Below are positions 36,362 through 45,486 of a stretch of 64,000 nt of DNA, piece by piece. The stretch comes from an uncultured Solobacterium sp. GTDB taxonomy: Bacteria; Bacillota_I; Bacilli_A; Erysipelotrichales; Erysipelotrichaceae. The notes under the pieces were generated by a model. That model was not told the DNA's origin, did no database searches, and saw only the letters and a list, made by a program, of their open reading frames with translations. The DNA lies in assembly GCA_900546285.1 (NCBI GenBank), contig URCJ01000002.1, forward strand, positions 1 to 64,000, read 5' to 3'. The first letter of the stretch is position 1. Each line of letters begins with the position of its first letter. The translations under genes and the position numbers were made by a program.

Positions 36362-36832
36362 ATGAAATTCGAATTACCTACATGGGAACAACTCCCAAAC
36401 GTTGATTTATACATGGACCAAGTAATCACCTACTTAAACGATGAACTAGGACAATTATATTTTCATAATGAAAAATTTGTAACAAGTTCTATGATTAACA
36501 ACTATGTAAAAATAGGAATAGTTAAAAGACCTGAGAAGAAACACTACACTAAAGAACACCTAGCTTACTTTATTGCGGTAACTATTCTTAAGAAATCATT
36601 TAGTATGCAAGAAATAGCTGAAATGATTAACATTCAAATAAACATGGAAAACAGTTCTATTGAAAAAGCCTATGATCTATTCATTTTTAGATTCACTGAA
36701 TCTTTAAATGCCATTATGGAAAACAAACAAATGCCAGTATATAAAAACAAGAATGATAAACAATCATTATTTGATAAGGTAGTTAAAACAGTTGTCTATA
36801 AAATAGACATTGAATCTAAATTAAACGTGTAA
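36362..36832 (+). CDS. DUF1836-family regulator
   Basis: A 156-residue protein matching DUF1836 (PF08876). A MerR-like winged-helix pattern is seen in TSSMINNYVKIGIVKRPEKKHYTKEHLAYF, recorded here in parts (MINNYVKIGIV; KRPEKKHYTK). It is followed by SMQEIAEMI, and a helical C-terminal half has no known motif. Members are predicted transcription regulators of unknown target. It diverges from degV and might regulate it. It is followed by a predicted structured RNA rather than its own clear terminator. Confidence 0.75.
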   Translation: MKFELPTWEQLPNVDLYMDQVITYLNDELGQLYFHNEKFVTSSMINNYVKIGIVKRPEKKHYTKEHLAYFIAVTILKKSFSMQEIAEMINIQINMENSSIEKAYDLFIFRFTESLNAIMENKQMPVYKNKNDKQSLFDKVVKTVVYKIDIESKLNV

Positions 36833-36907
36833 GCGGTTTCGTTAAAAAACATCAAAAAAACGTTAATTTGTTGTTGTATCCAAAAGCAATTATTGTAATA
36901 TAGATAT

Positions 36908-37024
36908 TGCCTAAGCTAAATGCTTAGTTTACATACAGCAAAAACGCTACTATATGTAGCGATTAATATATAAAAATTACACATATTTGTGTTTAGATAG
37001 ATGACGAGCAATCGTCTTTTTTTT
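36908..37024 (+). ncRNA. Candidate ~117-nt small RNA with four hairpins
   Basis: Four short hairpins follow one another: CTAAGC-TAAAT-GCTTAG (36911-36927), CGCTAC-TATAT-GTAGCG (36945-36961), ACACA-TATT-TGTGT (36979-36992), and GACGA-GCAA-TCGTC (37003-37016) followed by eight Ts. Upstream, TTGTAT (36874-36879) and TAATAT (36896-36901) with a 16-nt spacer could be a promoter, starting near 36908. There is no ORF inside. The 3' end overlaps the last base pairs of the hybrid kinase gene on the other strand. On that strand the third hairpin is followed by AATTTTT and could terminate the kinase transcript. No RNA family was recognised. Confidence 0.45.
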
Positions 37025-39308
37025 ACTTAAAATACTTGCCTAAAGCCCTATTTAAATCATCCTTAACCAAAGGCTTAGACAAGTGTTCATTCATACCAAC
37101 AGCCAAACTCTTCTTAACATCATCACTAAAGGCATTAGCACTCATCGCAAAAATAAGCACATCTTTATCAATTGCCCTTATTCTTCTTGTAGCCTCATAA
37201 CCACCCATAACAGGCATCATAATATCCATGACAATTAGATCATACTTATTATCTTTAAACTTACTTAAAGCATCCTCACCATTATCAGCACAAGTCACAT
37301 TAGCACCCTTTTGTTCAAACACAAACCTTGCTATCTCTTGATTAATCAAATTATCCTCAACAACCAAAACATTTCTTCCCTCTAAAGAAACATCCTCAAT
37401 CACATCATCATTATTTTTCTTACTTTCATCCAACTTAAAAGATTGAACATATACAAAAGTACTGCCCTTACCAAGCTCACTACTAACGCTTACACTACCA
37501 CCCATCAAATCAACAAGCTGCTTAGTAATAGCCAAACCCAATCCCGTACCTGTATAGTTAGTACGAGCACCATACTTCTCTTGCGCAAAAGGCTCAAAAG
37601 CATGTTCTATAAACTCCCTAGACATACCAAGACCCGTATCTCTACATTCCAACTTATAAGTAATAGTCTTGTCATCATTAAAAACTTCTTCAACCGACAA
37701 GTAAACACTACCGCCCTCATTAGTATACTTAACAGCATTACCTGCAATATTTAAAACAACCTGCTTAACATGTAAAGGTGATCCAACAACCATACATCCT
37801 TTGACATTGCCATAATCAGATATAACTCTAACGCCTTTGTTTTCACCATTCATCTTAGTGATGCTTTCAACTTCTCTTAACAGCTTAATGAAATCAAAAG
37901 AAACCTCATCAAGTTCCATTGCTCCAGACTCTAGTTTGCTCATATCTAAGACATTATTAACAAGTTCTAATAAGAAATTAGACGCATTTTTAACCTTTTT
38001 ACGACATTCTTCCTGTTTTTTTAAATCATCAGGATAATGATCCGCAATATTAGTCATACCAATAATCCCATTAATAGGCGTTCTAATATCATGAGACATC
38101 CTTCTTAAGAAATCAGTCTTCACAAGACTAGCCTTCTTAGCCTCCAAGTTACTTTTTACAATCTGTTCTTGATACTCTAACTCTTTAACCTTCTCACTTG
38201 TGATGACTCTAGGAATATATAAAACCTCATGAGCACTACCATCACCGTTTCTAGTTTTAACCACAAAACGAGCACTAACCCATTTACCATCACTAGCCTT
38301 ATAATCAGCATGTATTGTATTAGTATCCCTTAATCTATCTTTTAAAGTACTAAAGTCAAAAAACTCTTCCATCACTTTTTTATATTCATCAGAGACAATA
38401 TTTTTAAGAGCCTTATTAATAGCATCAAGCGCCACACCCTTTTCACCAATGCCCGCATAAGCATTAGTAATACCATGAACCACATCATAAGTATTATCAT
38501 TTAAATTAATATCATAGATGGCAATATACATCTTACCTATTGCCATAATCACATCCCTATTCTCATTAGCCTCAACTAAAGCTTCCTTAAGCTCGTTATT
38601 CTTTAACTCTAAACTAGCAGTCTTAACATCTACTTCTTCCTCTAGACCCCTAATCAAAATAAACAAAACACTTGTTGTTAAACCAATATTACAACCAGGG
38701 AAATAATAATTATGCATCTGAATAATAGAACCAATCACAACAGGCAAATAGAAAATCAGTGTATCATACATTACACTCTTCTTTTTCTTATCATTAGTTC
38801 TAAAATACCTAAAAGGAAAACTCACAAAAGTAAAAATAGTATAACCATTTGCCAACACAAAATAGAAGAAACTATATAAAGGGCCTCTAGTATAATTGCC
38901 TAAATTATCGACTGAAAAAATTATCCCAAAAGGATAAGACAACACCAACAACACAACAGTCAGTATCACGGGCAAACTAATTATTATCCTAAAAGGCTTC
39001 TTATTAAAAAGCTTTGGCTCATATTCCTTTTCCATATAGTAAAAAAGAAAGAAAGCCACAAGCGCAAAAACCAAATTAAATAAGGCATTAAAAAAGAAAA
39101 CAGGAAACTTATGCTTAACCCCAGACATCAAGATACACATGATATCCGAGTAAGCACAGATTCCTGATACTACTAACATGATATTGACCCATTTTTGACG
39201 ACTACCAAAATAATTGCCCTTAGACAACCTTCTAATCATCAAATAATCAATAATCAACATACACAATACAGTTAACACATAACTTGTATTATAATCAGCC
39301 AAACTCAT
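37023..39308 (-). CDS. Hybrid sensor histidine kinase / response regulator
   Basis: A 761-residue protein with about six or seven N-terminal membrane segments (residues ~8-225). A coiled coil and PAS-like domain (~235-370) follow. HisKA has H406 in MSHDIRTPINGIIGM. The HATPase has NAVKYTNEGG, DTGLGMS and GTGLGLAITK. The C-terminal receiver has VVEDN, the phosphoacceptor D695 in VMDIMMPVMGG, and KPL. It can pass phosphate from H406 to its own receiver; no HPt domain or DNA-binding partner is adjacent. It is probably co-transcribed with the small alarmone synthetase 15 nt upstream. Its signal is unknown. Confidence 0.92.
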   Translation of the reverse strand: MSLADYNTSYVLTVLCMLIIDYLMIRRLSKGNYFGSRQKWVNIMLVVSGICAYSDIMCILMSGVKHKFPVFFFNALFNLVFALVAFFLFYYMEKEYEPKLFNKKPFRIIISLPVILTVVLLVLSYPFGIIFSVDNLGNYTRGPLYSFFYFVLANGYTIFTFVSFPFRYFRTNDKKKKSVMYDTLIFYLPVVIGSIIQMHNYYFPGCNIGLTTSVLFILIRGLEEEVDVKTASLELKNNELKEALVEANENRDVIMAIGKMYIAIYDINLNDNTYDVVHGITNAYAGIGEKGVALDAINKALKNIVSDEYKKVMEEFFDFSTLKDRLRDTNTIHADYKASDGKWVSARFVVKTRNGDGSAHEVLYIPRVITSEKVKELEYQEQIVKSNLEAKKASLVKTDFLRRMSHDIRTPINGIIGMTNIADHYPDDLKKQEECRKKVKNASNFLLELVNNVLDMSKLESGAMELDEVSFDFIKLLREVESITKMNGENKGVRVISDYGNVKGCMVVGSPLHVKQVVLNIAGNAVKYTNEGGSVYLSVEEVFNDDKTITYKLECRDTGLGMSREFIEHAFEPFAQEKYGARTNYTGTGLGLAITKQLVDLMGGSVSVSSELGKGSTFVYVQSFKLDESKKNNDDVIEDVSLEGRNVLVVEDNLINQEIARFVFEQKGANVTCADNGEDALSKFKDNKYDLIVMDIMMPVMGGYEATRRIRAIDKDVLIFAMSANAFSDDVKKSLAVGMNEHLSKPLVKDDLNRALGKYFK

Positions 39309-39323
39309 GTATTAATTATTGCA

Positions 39324-40007
39324 CTATTTCTTATACTTTTCTATTAAATGAAGTAAACGCTCCATCTTCTTATCCAAGTCTCTAGTAGACAAGGCGCACT
39401 CTTTCAACTCCGTCTCCACAATCTCGTTTCTTGGGAAATCCTTCTTGTAACGAATATTATGTTCAAGGCTTGCCCAGAAATCCATCGCAATAGTACGAAG
39501 TTGTATTTCTACTGGAACCTTAACCTCTTTACCAGCTAAATAAATAGGAACCTTAACCGTTAAATGTAAACTACGATAACCATTCTCCTTAGGATGAGCG
39601 ATATAGTCCTTCTCCACCATAACCTCTATATCACTTTGAGCCTTTAAACACTTAGCCAAGAAATAAACATCTTCTTCAAAAGAACAGACTACCCTAACAC
39701 CTGCAACATCTAAAATATTGGCACTCATAGAAGCGAAGTCAAAAGGTAAATTCAACTTCTTCATCTTATTCATAATACTAGTAGGAGATTTTAATCTACT
39801 CTTAATATTCTCAATTGGATTACGATCATGTCTTAAAGAGAACTCCTCATCTAGATTCTCAAGACGTGTCACAATAACCTTAAGAGCACAACGATACTCC
39901 AACATGACCTCTTGATACTTTCTATTCTCACTCAATAGATGCTGACATTGTGCCTCATCCAATTCTTTGTCATCAGTAATTGTTAAACCAAAAATATTCT
40001 CACTCAT
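39324..40007 (-). CDS. Small alarmone synthetase, RelQ-like GTP pyrophosphokinase
   Basis: A 227-residue RelA/SpoT synthetase domain protein without hydrolase, TGS or ACT domains, so it is a small alarmone synthetase. It shows the ATP-binding SRLKSPTSIMNKM, the GTP-site DVAGVRVVC, and the G-loop region HPKENGYRSLHL, then VEIQLRTIAMDFWASLEH. It makes (p)ppGpp or pGpp from ATP and GDP/GTP/GMP. Being just upstream of a hybrid kinase suggests that both respond to stress. TATAAT lies 6 nt before the ATG with no ribosome site. Confidence 0.93.
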   Translation of the reverse strand: MSENIFGLTITDDKELDEAQCQHLLSENRKYQEVMLEYRCALKVIVTRLENLDEEFSLRHDRNPIENIKSRLKSPTSIMNKMKKLNLPFDFASMSANILDVAGVRVVCSFEEDVYFLAKCLKAQSDIEVMVEKDYIAHPKENGYRSLHLTVKVPIYLAGKEVKVPVEIQLRTIAMDFWASLEHNIRYKKDFPRNEIVETELKECALSTRDLDKKMERLLHLIEKYKK

Positions 40008-40019
40008 GACTTTATTATA
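40008..40019 (-). promoter_or_regulatory. -10 element 6 nt before the alarmone synthetase ATG
   Basis: Consensus TATAAT at 40014-40019 on the minus strand, then AAAGTC and the ATG at 40007. No Shine-Dalgarno, weak -35. Confidence 0.55.
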
Positions 40020-40051
40020 GACGCTTTAATAAACATCTTATGAATTTCACA

Positions 40052-40744
40052 TTATTTTCCACAATGATGACCACATTTATGTTCTTCACCCTCATGATGA
40101 TGATCACAATGTACATCAGGATTATATTCTAATTTACCAGATATAAAATCATTAACCGCAGTATCAACGTTACCACTAACACCACCATATACCTTAATGC
40201 CAGCATTACTAAGCGCATTAATAGCACCAACACCAATGCCACCACAAATTAAAGTATCAACACCCCTTTGCATAAGAAAACCAGCCAAAGCACCATGACC
40301 ACTGCCATTAATATCAACTACCTCACTACTTACAACCTTACCATCAACCACATCATAAATCTTAAACTCAGCAGTATGGCCAAAATGTCCAAACACCATT
40401 CCATTCTCATAAGTTACCGCAATTTTCATAACATTTCCTTCTTTCTTCTTACTACAACCACACACTTGATAATTACCACCCCTAATATATAGCTTTCTAC
40501 CATACACAATAAAAGACGCAATCTTTCCTCTAGCACTCTCATATATCTCCTGTACTGTAGACCTAGATACATCCATTTGCTTAGCACACTCTAAATGACT
40601 ATATCCTTCTAAATCGACAAGTCTAATTACCTCATACTCATCTAGTGTTAAACTAATTCCCTCCAAATCATTATCTACACTTGGATAAAACACACTATTT
40701 AAAGGTTCACTACATATTCTTCTACATCTTTTAGGATGTGGCAT
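40052..40744 (-). CDS. DUF134 HTH fused to a NifX/NifB-type iron-cluster-binding domain
   Basis: 230 residues in two parts. Residues ~1-95 are DUF134: PHPKRCRRIC, then LTLDEYEVIRLVDLEGYSHLE and a sigma70-region-4-like helix-turn-helix. Residues ~105-205 match the dinitrogenase iron-molybdenum cofactor family (MKIAVTYENGMVFGHFGHTAEF, ICGGIGVGAINAL). The tail is rich in His and Cys (CDHHHEGEEHKCGHHCGK), a probable metal site. The parts are usually separate genes in anaerobes. The fusion looks like a metal- or redox-sensing regulator. AAAGGAG precedes the ATG, and a 12-bp palindrome lies over its transcription start. Confidence 0.8.
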   Translation of the reverse strand: MPHPKRCRRICSEPLNSVFYPSVDNDLEGISLTLDEYEVIRLVDLEGYSHLECAKQMDVSRSTVQEIYESARGKIASFIVYGRKLYIRGGNYQVCGCSKKKEGNVMKIAVTYENGMVFGHFGHTAEFKIYDVVDGKVVSSEVVDINGSGHGALAGFLMQRGVDTLICGGIGVGAINALSNAGIKVYGGVSGNVDTAVNDFISGKLEYNPDVHCDHHHEGEEHKCGHHCGK

Positions 40745-40761
40745 ATTATCTCCTTTATTTC

Positions 40762-40779
40762 CGGTATATACCGATTATA
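40762..40779 (-). promoter_or_regulatory. Palindromic operator at the DUF134-NifX promoter
   Basis: TATAAT (-10, 40774-40779 on the minus strand) is followed directly by the perfect 12-bp palindrome CGGTATATACCG (40762-40773), which covers the expected +1. It is well placed for autorepression by the gene's own HTH domain. Confidence 0.55.
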
Positions 40780-40787
40780 TCGCATAA

Positions 40788-40814
40788 TAAAAGGACTAGG
40801 TTAACCCCAATCCT
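40788..40814 (-). terminator. Terminator of the first PTS operon
   Basis: On the minus strand AGGATTGGG-GTTAA-CCTAGTCCT (40792-40814) forms an imperfect stem with T-rich sequence after it. A close relative of this hairpin terminates the HPr-dehydrogenase gene at 45546. Confidence 0.55.
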
Positions 40815-40822
40815 CTTGTTTG

Positions 40823-41122
40823 CTATTTATTAATCAATTCGATAATAGTTGATGATAAATCTCTTATTGTCTCAGCACTACATAAAATAGTTTCTGCATG
40901 AATCAACAACAAACCCGTTGGTAATTCATTATTAGTTTCCATTTGTAAAGCCTTGAAATGAGCTTTTGAAGCTTGTTCAAAGGCATCAGTACCTTCTTTA
41001 ATAAGAGTTGCATAATCTTCGCCACTCTTAGCAGCCTCAATAGCTTCCAAGAAACAACTCTTAGCAGTACCAGCACAAGAAATTATCTCAAAACAAACAG
41101 TCTCATAATTACTTTGATTCAT
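40823..41122 (-). CDS. PTS lactose/cellobiose family EIIA
   Basis: A 99-residue all-helical EIIA that carries phosphate from HPr to EIIB. The active-site histidine is in LLIHAET, where most relatives have VHAQDHLM. The N-terminal CFEIISCAGTAKS matches the family's I-x-x-AG-x-A block. It starts with a one-base overlap with the EIIB stop. It is the last gene of the operon. Confidence 0.9.
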   Translation of the reverse strand: MNQSNYETVCFEIISCAGTAKSCFLEAIEAAKSGEDYATLIKEGTDAFEQASKAHFKALQMETNNELPTGLLLIHAETILCSAETIRDLSSTIIELINK

Positions 41123-41421
41123 TATTTAAGCATCCCCATAATTTGGTCAAAAACCTTCTTACCATCCATCATGCCATATGTAGCCATTTCAATAGTATCA
41201 ACAGGCTTTTCTCCAGCAACCGCAACAACCTTGCTCTTTAAGTAACGAACCTGAGGACCCAATAAAACAACATCAGCCTTAGGAATATAATCACTAGACA
41301 CAGCCATAGCTACCGCATTAACTTCCATCTCAACATTGTTTTGTTTAGCAGCTTCCTTAATACGATCACACATAATCGCAGTAGAAGCTCCTTGCGAACA
41401 AATTAATAGAACATTAATCAT
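41122..41421 (-). CDS. PTS lactose/cellobiose family EIIB
   Basis: 99 residues from the ATG at 41421, which has AAAGGAGG 7 nt upstream. A longer frame adds 15 residues without support. The phosphorylated cysteine is in VLLICSQGASTAIMC at residue 8. LLGPQVRY and the closing KVFDQIMGML are as in cellobiose EIIBs. It is coupled to EIIA by TAATG and overlaps the regulator gene upstream by 8 nt. Confidence 0.92.
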   Translation of the reverse strand: MINVLLICSQGASTAIMCDRIKEAAKQNNVEMEVNAVAMAVSSDYIPKADVVLLGPQVRYLKSKVVAVAGEKPVDTIEMATYGMMDGKKVFDQIMGMLK

Positions 41422-42136
41422 CTTTTCCTCCTTTTTTGGCATACAAAATTGCAAGTACACCTTCAATAAAATTTATGCTATTTCCAGTAAAATAATCCGG
41501 AAACTTAACATTAACATTCCTGCCACTCTTAATAATGACACTTCTTTTTATTTGCTTACACAAAGTACTATTCTCATTAGAAGATAAGGCATACATCTTA
41601 GTATTCAACTTAGCACACCTCTTCTCGATAAACAACAAATCCTTTGTCTCTCCACTCTTTGAGATAAAGATAACCAAAGACGGCTTATCAAACACAAAAT
41701 CAAGTGGACTCTTCGCATGAGCACAAAAATCTAATTCATTTAATTTATCACTGAAATAATCACAAATGTATTGTGAATAACCAATACCTACAAGATGAAT
41801 TCTTGAATAAACGTTTGACAACAAATCCTTAACAAGCTCATCTACCACCTGCAAAGACTGTTCCGTAATAAGCATAGTTTGCATCACACCAGGCACATGA
41901 TACTCAATAGGAGACAAACATTGATGCTTAAATCCAAATAACATCTCACTATAGCTCTCATAACCAAGTTTCTTTGCCAAACGCACAATACTTGTCGTTG
42001 ACACATAAAACATCGATGCAATCTCTCTTATCGCAATCTTATATTCTCCCTTTTGGATACGCTTAATAATCTCATCGATTATAAGCACTTCCTCATCGGT
42101 CAAATTATTCATTTTTGCCAAGTCGTTAATATTCAT
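41414..42136 (-). CDS. RpiR/MurR-family transcription regulator
   Basis: 240 residues from the ATG at 42136; a TTG four codons earlier has no better ribosome site. The N-terminal HTH_6 (LTDEEVLII..., IREIASMFYVSTTSIVRLAKKL) is followed by a SIS sugar-phosphate domain (HLVGIGYSQYICDYF, FISKSGETKDLL). RpiR regulators usually sense a phosphorylated sugar. It lies inside the PTS operon and probably controls it. The genes downstream are EIIB and EIIA; the RDD protein and EIIC lie upstream. Confidence 0.88.
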   Translation of the reverse strand: MNINDLAKMNNLTDEEVLIIDEIIKRIQKGEYKIAIREIASMFYVSTTSIVRLAKKLGYESYSEMLFGFKHQCLSPIEYHVPGVMQTMLITEQSLQVVDELVKDLLSNVYSRIHLVGIGYSQYICDYFSDKLNELDFCAHAKSPLDFVFDKPSLVIFISKSGETKDLLFIEKRCAKLNTKMYALSSNENSTLCKQIKRSVIIKSGRNVNVKFPDYFTGNSINFIEGVLAILYAKKGGKDD

Positions 42137-42157
42137 AAAGCATCTCAATCACTTAGA

Positions 42158-42682
42158 TTATAACATCACAACTTTTGTACCGCCGATGTAATCATGAAAC
42201 ATTCTTTCATTTTTTTCAAACACTAAAAGCGACACAGAAACAAGAGAAATAATTGTAAACAAATAAACCAAATATCGAACTGGAACGCGCCCAACATAAG
42301 GCATTAAAACATTACGAATATAGTTGCTTAGTGGCACAAAAGACCCCTCAACAATAACAACTCCAAGTAAATCTCTTCTAAGCAAATTCATAAAAGTAGC
42401 TTCACTGCCATTGTTATTTATAATCTTAATTTTTAAGATCTTCTTACCAATTGTTTGTCCCTTAAAAACATACCTAGGAATAACACAGAAATAAACTATT
42501 TCCACTATAAATAATATTCCAAGTATTACTAGTTGTTCATTTTTATCAAAAACACTAATAGGAACCACATTACTTATCAAAGAACCCTTTTTATATACAT
42601 CAATTGCCACCAACAACGAATTCATCAGAAACGTTATTAGATACCAATCAATAATATATGCCACCAAGCGTCTAATCTTCAC
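42158..42682 (-). CDS. RDD-family membrane protein
   Basis: A 174-residue RDD protein with three or four membrane segments. The N-terminal RRLVAYIIDWYLI supplies the Arg-Asp pattern that names the family, and a central GQTIGKKILKIKI is typical. Function is unknown; some relatives are ion antiporters. The start is a GTG (42682) supported by AAGAAGG in the end of the EIIC gene, with one base between the EIIC stop and this start. Its presence inside a PTS operon is unusual. Confidence 0.8.
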   Translation of the reverse strand: MKIRRLVAYIIDWYLITFLMNSLLVAIDVYKKGSLISNVVPISVFDKNEQLVILGILFIVEIVYFCVIPRYVFKGQTIGKKILKIKIINNNGSEATFMNLLRRDLLGVVIVEGSFVPLSNYIRNVLMPYVGRVPVRYLVYLFTIISLVSVSLLVFEKNERMFHDYIGGTKVVML

Positions 42683-42683
42683 T

Positions 42684-43973
42684 TTATTTAACCTTCTTTA
42701 ATTCTTCTTCTTCAATTAAATACTTCTTATCTAAAGTCTTAATAAACGGATAATAAATAACACCTGCAACAACCATAATTACTAGTTGTAATAAACCACC
42801 ACGAATATCATTACACATTAGATAACCGCCCAAGAATGGAGGCATAGTCCATGGAACTACAACACCTGTAGGATATGGAACCAAACCAAAATACATTGAA
42901 GCATACGCAATTGTTGTACAAATAAATGGAACGATCATGAATGGAATCAACATAACTGGATTCATAACAAGTGGCAAACCAAAGATAATTGGCTCATTAA
43001 CATTGAACAAACCTGGAATAAGACCACCCTTACCAACTGCCTTAACTCTTTCAGACTTGCACATAAACAACATCTCAAACGCAAGAGGAAGAGTAATACC
43101 TGTACCACCCAAGAAAATAATTAAATTAGCGAAATCCTGAGTAACAATAAATGGACGAGCAGCCAACGCATCAGCCGCATATACTGCATAATTGGCATCA
43201 CGAGCAGCATACCATAGTGGAGCCATAATAGAATCAACAACATTAGTACCATGAATGCCAAAGAACCATAAGAATGAGTTGATAAAAGAGATAATCATAG
43301 TACCAACAAAAGAAGTAGTAAGACTTGCAAGTGGAGCTTGTAATAAACTATAAATCAAATTATATGCAGTCTCATAAGGTGTCGCATTAATCACATAACG
43401 AACAATCAAGAATACTAGAGCACAAATAGCTGCTGGAGTTAAAGCTGTAAATTGATTCTTTACAAACACAGGAACACTATCAGGCATCTTAATTGTCAAT
43501 TTCTTCTTTACACAGAACTCATAAATACCAACTGAAACAAAGGCTACAATAACGCTTAAGAACAATGATGAAGCACCAAACATTCCCAAATCAATCATTC
43601 CATCTTGTGCATGAATTAAAATAAAATAACTCATCAAAGACATTACAGTACCAGGAAGTGGTGTCAAATCTTTCTTTCTTGATAACTCATAAGAAGTACC
43701 AATCATAGTAACAAGCGCAATCAAACCAAAAGTAGATGGATTAATAATATCCCAGTTCCATCCACCCCATATTTCCTCTCCAAAGATAGAAATCATTAAA
43801 TTTTGGAAAGGCTTAAATGGAATTTCACCAATGATACATGCAAACGCGCCAACCAACAACAATGGTGTTGTAAGCATAATACCGTATTGAATAGATGAAA
43901 TATACTTATTCTGTTCAATAACACCAGCTATTGGAAGTATCTTCTCCTCCAACCAACTAATAAACTTTTTCAT
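42684..43973 (-). CDS. PTS lactose/cellobiose family EIIC permease
   Basis: A 429-residue permease with about ten membrane segments, typical length for CelB/LicC. It shows FGIHGTNVVDSIMAPLW, the substrate-site NVNEPIIFGLPLVMNP (conserved N-E-P), and PWTMPPFLGGYL. It imports and, with EIIB, phosphorylates an oligosaccharide. The adjacent GH4 enzyme has a CDMP signature that is linked with alpha-glucosides, so cellobiose as substrate should not be assumed. TAGGAGAAG precedes the ATG. Confidence 0.92.
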   Translation of the reverse strand: MKKFISWLEEKILPIAGVIEQNKYISSIQYGIMLTTPLLLVGAFACIIGEIPFKPFQNLMISIFGEEIWGGWNWDIINPSTFGLIALVTMIGTSYELSRKKDLTPLPGTVMSLMSYFILIHAQDGMIDLGMFGASSLFLSVIVAFVSVGIYEFCVKKKLTIKMPDSVPVFVKNQFTALTPAAICALVFLIVRYVINATPYETAYNLIYSLLQAPLASLTTSFVGTMIISFINSFLWFFGIHGTNVVDSIMAPLWYAARDANYAVYAADALAARPFIVTQDFANLIIFLGGTGITLPLAFEMLFMCKSERVKAVGKGGLIPGLFNVNEPIIFGLPLVMNPVMLIPFMIVPFICTTIAYASMYFGLVPYPTGVVVPWTMPPFLGGYLMCNDIRGGLLQLVIMVVAGVIYYPFIKTLDKKYLIEEEELKKVK

Positions 43974-43986
43974 AATCTTCTCCTAC

Positions 43987-45393
43987 TTATTTAAACTCTG
44001 GCCAATATTTACCATTAGCCTCTTTAAAATCCTTAATTAACTTCTTAGCTAAATCAGCATCACGAACCACTCTATTTTCAGTAAATGCTTGTAAAAGTTT
44101 TTGATCACTTTGTTCAAAAATCGCATCAACCAAAAGCTTTTCACATGCATATTGATTCTCAAGTAAACCCTTTTCAAATTGAGGCACCTCACCATAATTT
44201 AAAGGAACAATTTCTTGAGCACCAACTCTACATGCAACCTCTAACATCATTCCTGAATCAAGATTTGGACAAATACCATTGTTCTTAGTCATAACCAAGC
44301 CAATGCTGTTGTCGTTATTAATAATAGACAATACTAGTTCAACCAAATATGCTGCATGCACATCATTATCTGCATAAACTGTAGAAGCAGCCTGTGGATT
44401 ATCAATTTCATAATCTGGATTGATTCTAGAACTAATATCATATTCAGTTCCCTTCATCTTACCCAAAGCTACAACCTTCTTACAGTAATCAAACACCATT
44501 GTTTCTCTACCCTTAACCACCTCATCATATCTTGTATGATCAACGCTATAATGGCCTAAAGTCTTGCCGTTGTATAGATAATATAAGTTATAAGTATTTG
44601 GTAATGAATAAGGGAAATCATGCATCATCTCTAAATGATTCAAGAAAGTAATTCCCCAATGATCATCTGGTCCCTTGATTTTCTCTTCAAATTGCTTATG
44701 CAAGTCATCATAATTATTCTTTACATAATCAAGTAATTCCGGAAGATAATCATGTCCAGTCTTCTTATCATAAATACCTGTAAACCAACCCAAGTGATTT
44801 AAACCAAAATACCTTGGATAAATCTGTGAACGCTTAACATTGATTAAAGGCAAATAAGCATCCAACACCGAAGTTGGCATATCACAAATATTAACTAGTT
44901 TCTTATCATCAGGGAACTTACGCTTAGTAGCCTCAGCCACAATAGCAGCAGGATTAGAATAATTAATAATCCAAGCATCCTTACTATATTTACGGATATC
45001 TTCAACTAGCTCAACCATTTGAACTACACTTCTAACTCCATACGCTAAACCACCAGGACCACAAGTTTCTTGACCAATCACACCATACTTATATGGAATC
45101 TTCTCATCATTATTTCTTTGTTCCATGCCACCAGCACGAATTTGCACAAAAGCGAAATCAATATCCTTAAACGCTTCCTCTTTGTCTAGTGTATATTTGA
45201 ATTCCAAACCCGGATAATATTCACTAAACATTATCTTGCCAAATTCGCCTACTGGTCTTTGCCTTTCTTCATCATTGTCATAAAGAACAACTTTCTTTAA
45301 AGGAAAGTCCCTTTGCATCATACAAAGTAATTCAATCATATCTGGAGTATAGGTACTACCGCCTCCACAAATTACTACTGAATATTTTTTCAT
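43987..45393 (-). CDS. GH4 phospho-glycosidase (first copy)
   Basis: 468 residues from the ATG at 45393, chosen for GAAGGAG 6 nt upstream; a longer frame adds eight residues. GH4 enzymes use NAD and a divalent metal to cleave phosphorylated disaccharides from PTS uptake. It shows VVICGGGSTYTPDMIELL, GQETCGPGGLAYG, NICDMPTSVLD with the metal-ligand Cys, and FGLNHLGWFTG. The CDMP motif is, from the literature, associated with 6-phospho-alpha-glucosidases rather than beta (CNVP). It is first in the operon, under a cre-like site and two palindromes. Confidence 0.9.
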   Translation of the reverse strand: MKKYSVVICGGGSTYTPDMIELLCMMQRDFPLKKVVLYDNDEERQRPVGEFGKIMFSEYYPGLEFKYTLDKEEAFKDIDFAFVQIRAGGMEQRNNDEKIPYKYGVIGQETCGPGGLAYGVRSVVQMVELVEDIRKYSKDAWIINYSNPAAIVAEATKRKFPDDKKLVNICDMPTSVLDAYLPLINVKRSQIYPRYFGLNHLGWFTGIYDKKTGHDYLPELLDYVKNNYDDLHKQFEEKIKGPDDHWGITFLNHLEMMHDFPYSLPNTYNLYYLYNGKTLGHYSVDHTRYDEVVKGRETMVFDYCKKVVALGKMKGTEYDISSRINPDYEIDNPQAASTVYADNDVHAAYLVELVLSIINNDNSIGLVMTKNNGICPNLDSGMMLEVACRVGAQEIVPLNYGEVPQFEKGLLENQYACEKLLVDAIFEQSDQKLLQAFTENRVVRDADLAKKLIKDFKEANGKYWPEFK

Positions 45394-45441
45394 TGTTTCT
45401 CCTTCATACAAACGCACCTTCGAAGTATTGTTTATGGCTTT

Positions 45442-45478
45442 ATTATAAAAAAGTAAATTTCAAAGTAAACGCTTCAAA
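45442..45478 (-). promoter_or_regulatory. PTS operon promoter with overlapping cre-like site
   Basis: TATAAT at 45442-45447 on the minus strand with TTTACT as -35 (45464-45469, 16-nt spacer). TTTGAAGCGTTTACT (45464-45478) fits the CcpA cre consensus WTGNAANCGNWNNCW with one mismatch and covers the -35. Glucose repression is therefore expected. Confidence 0.55.
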
Positions 45479-45486
45479 CAAATTTA

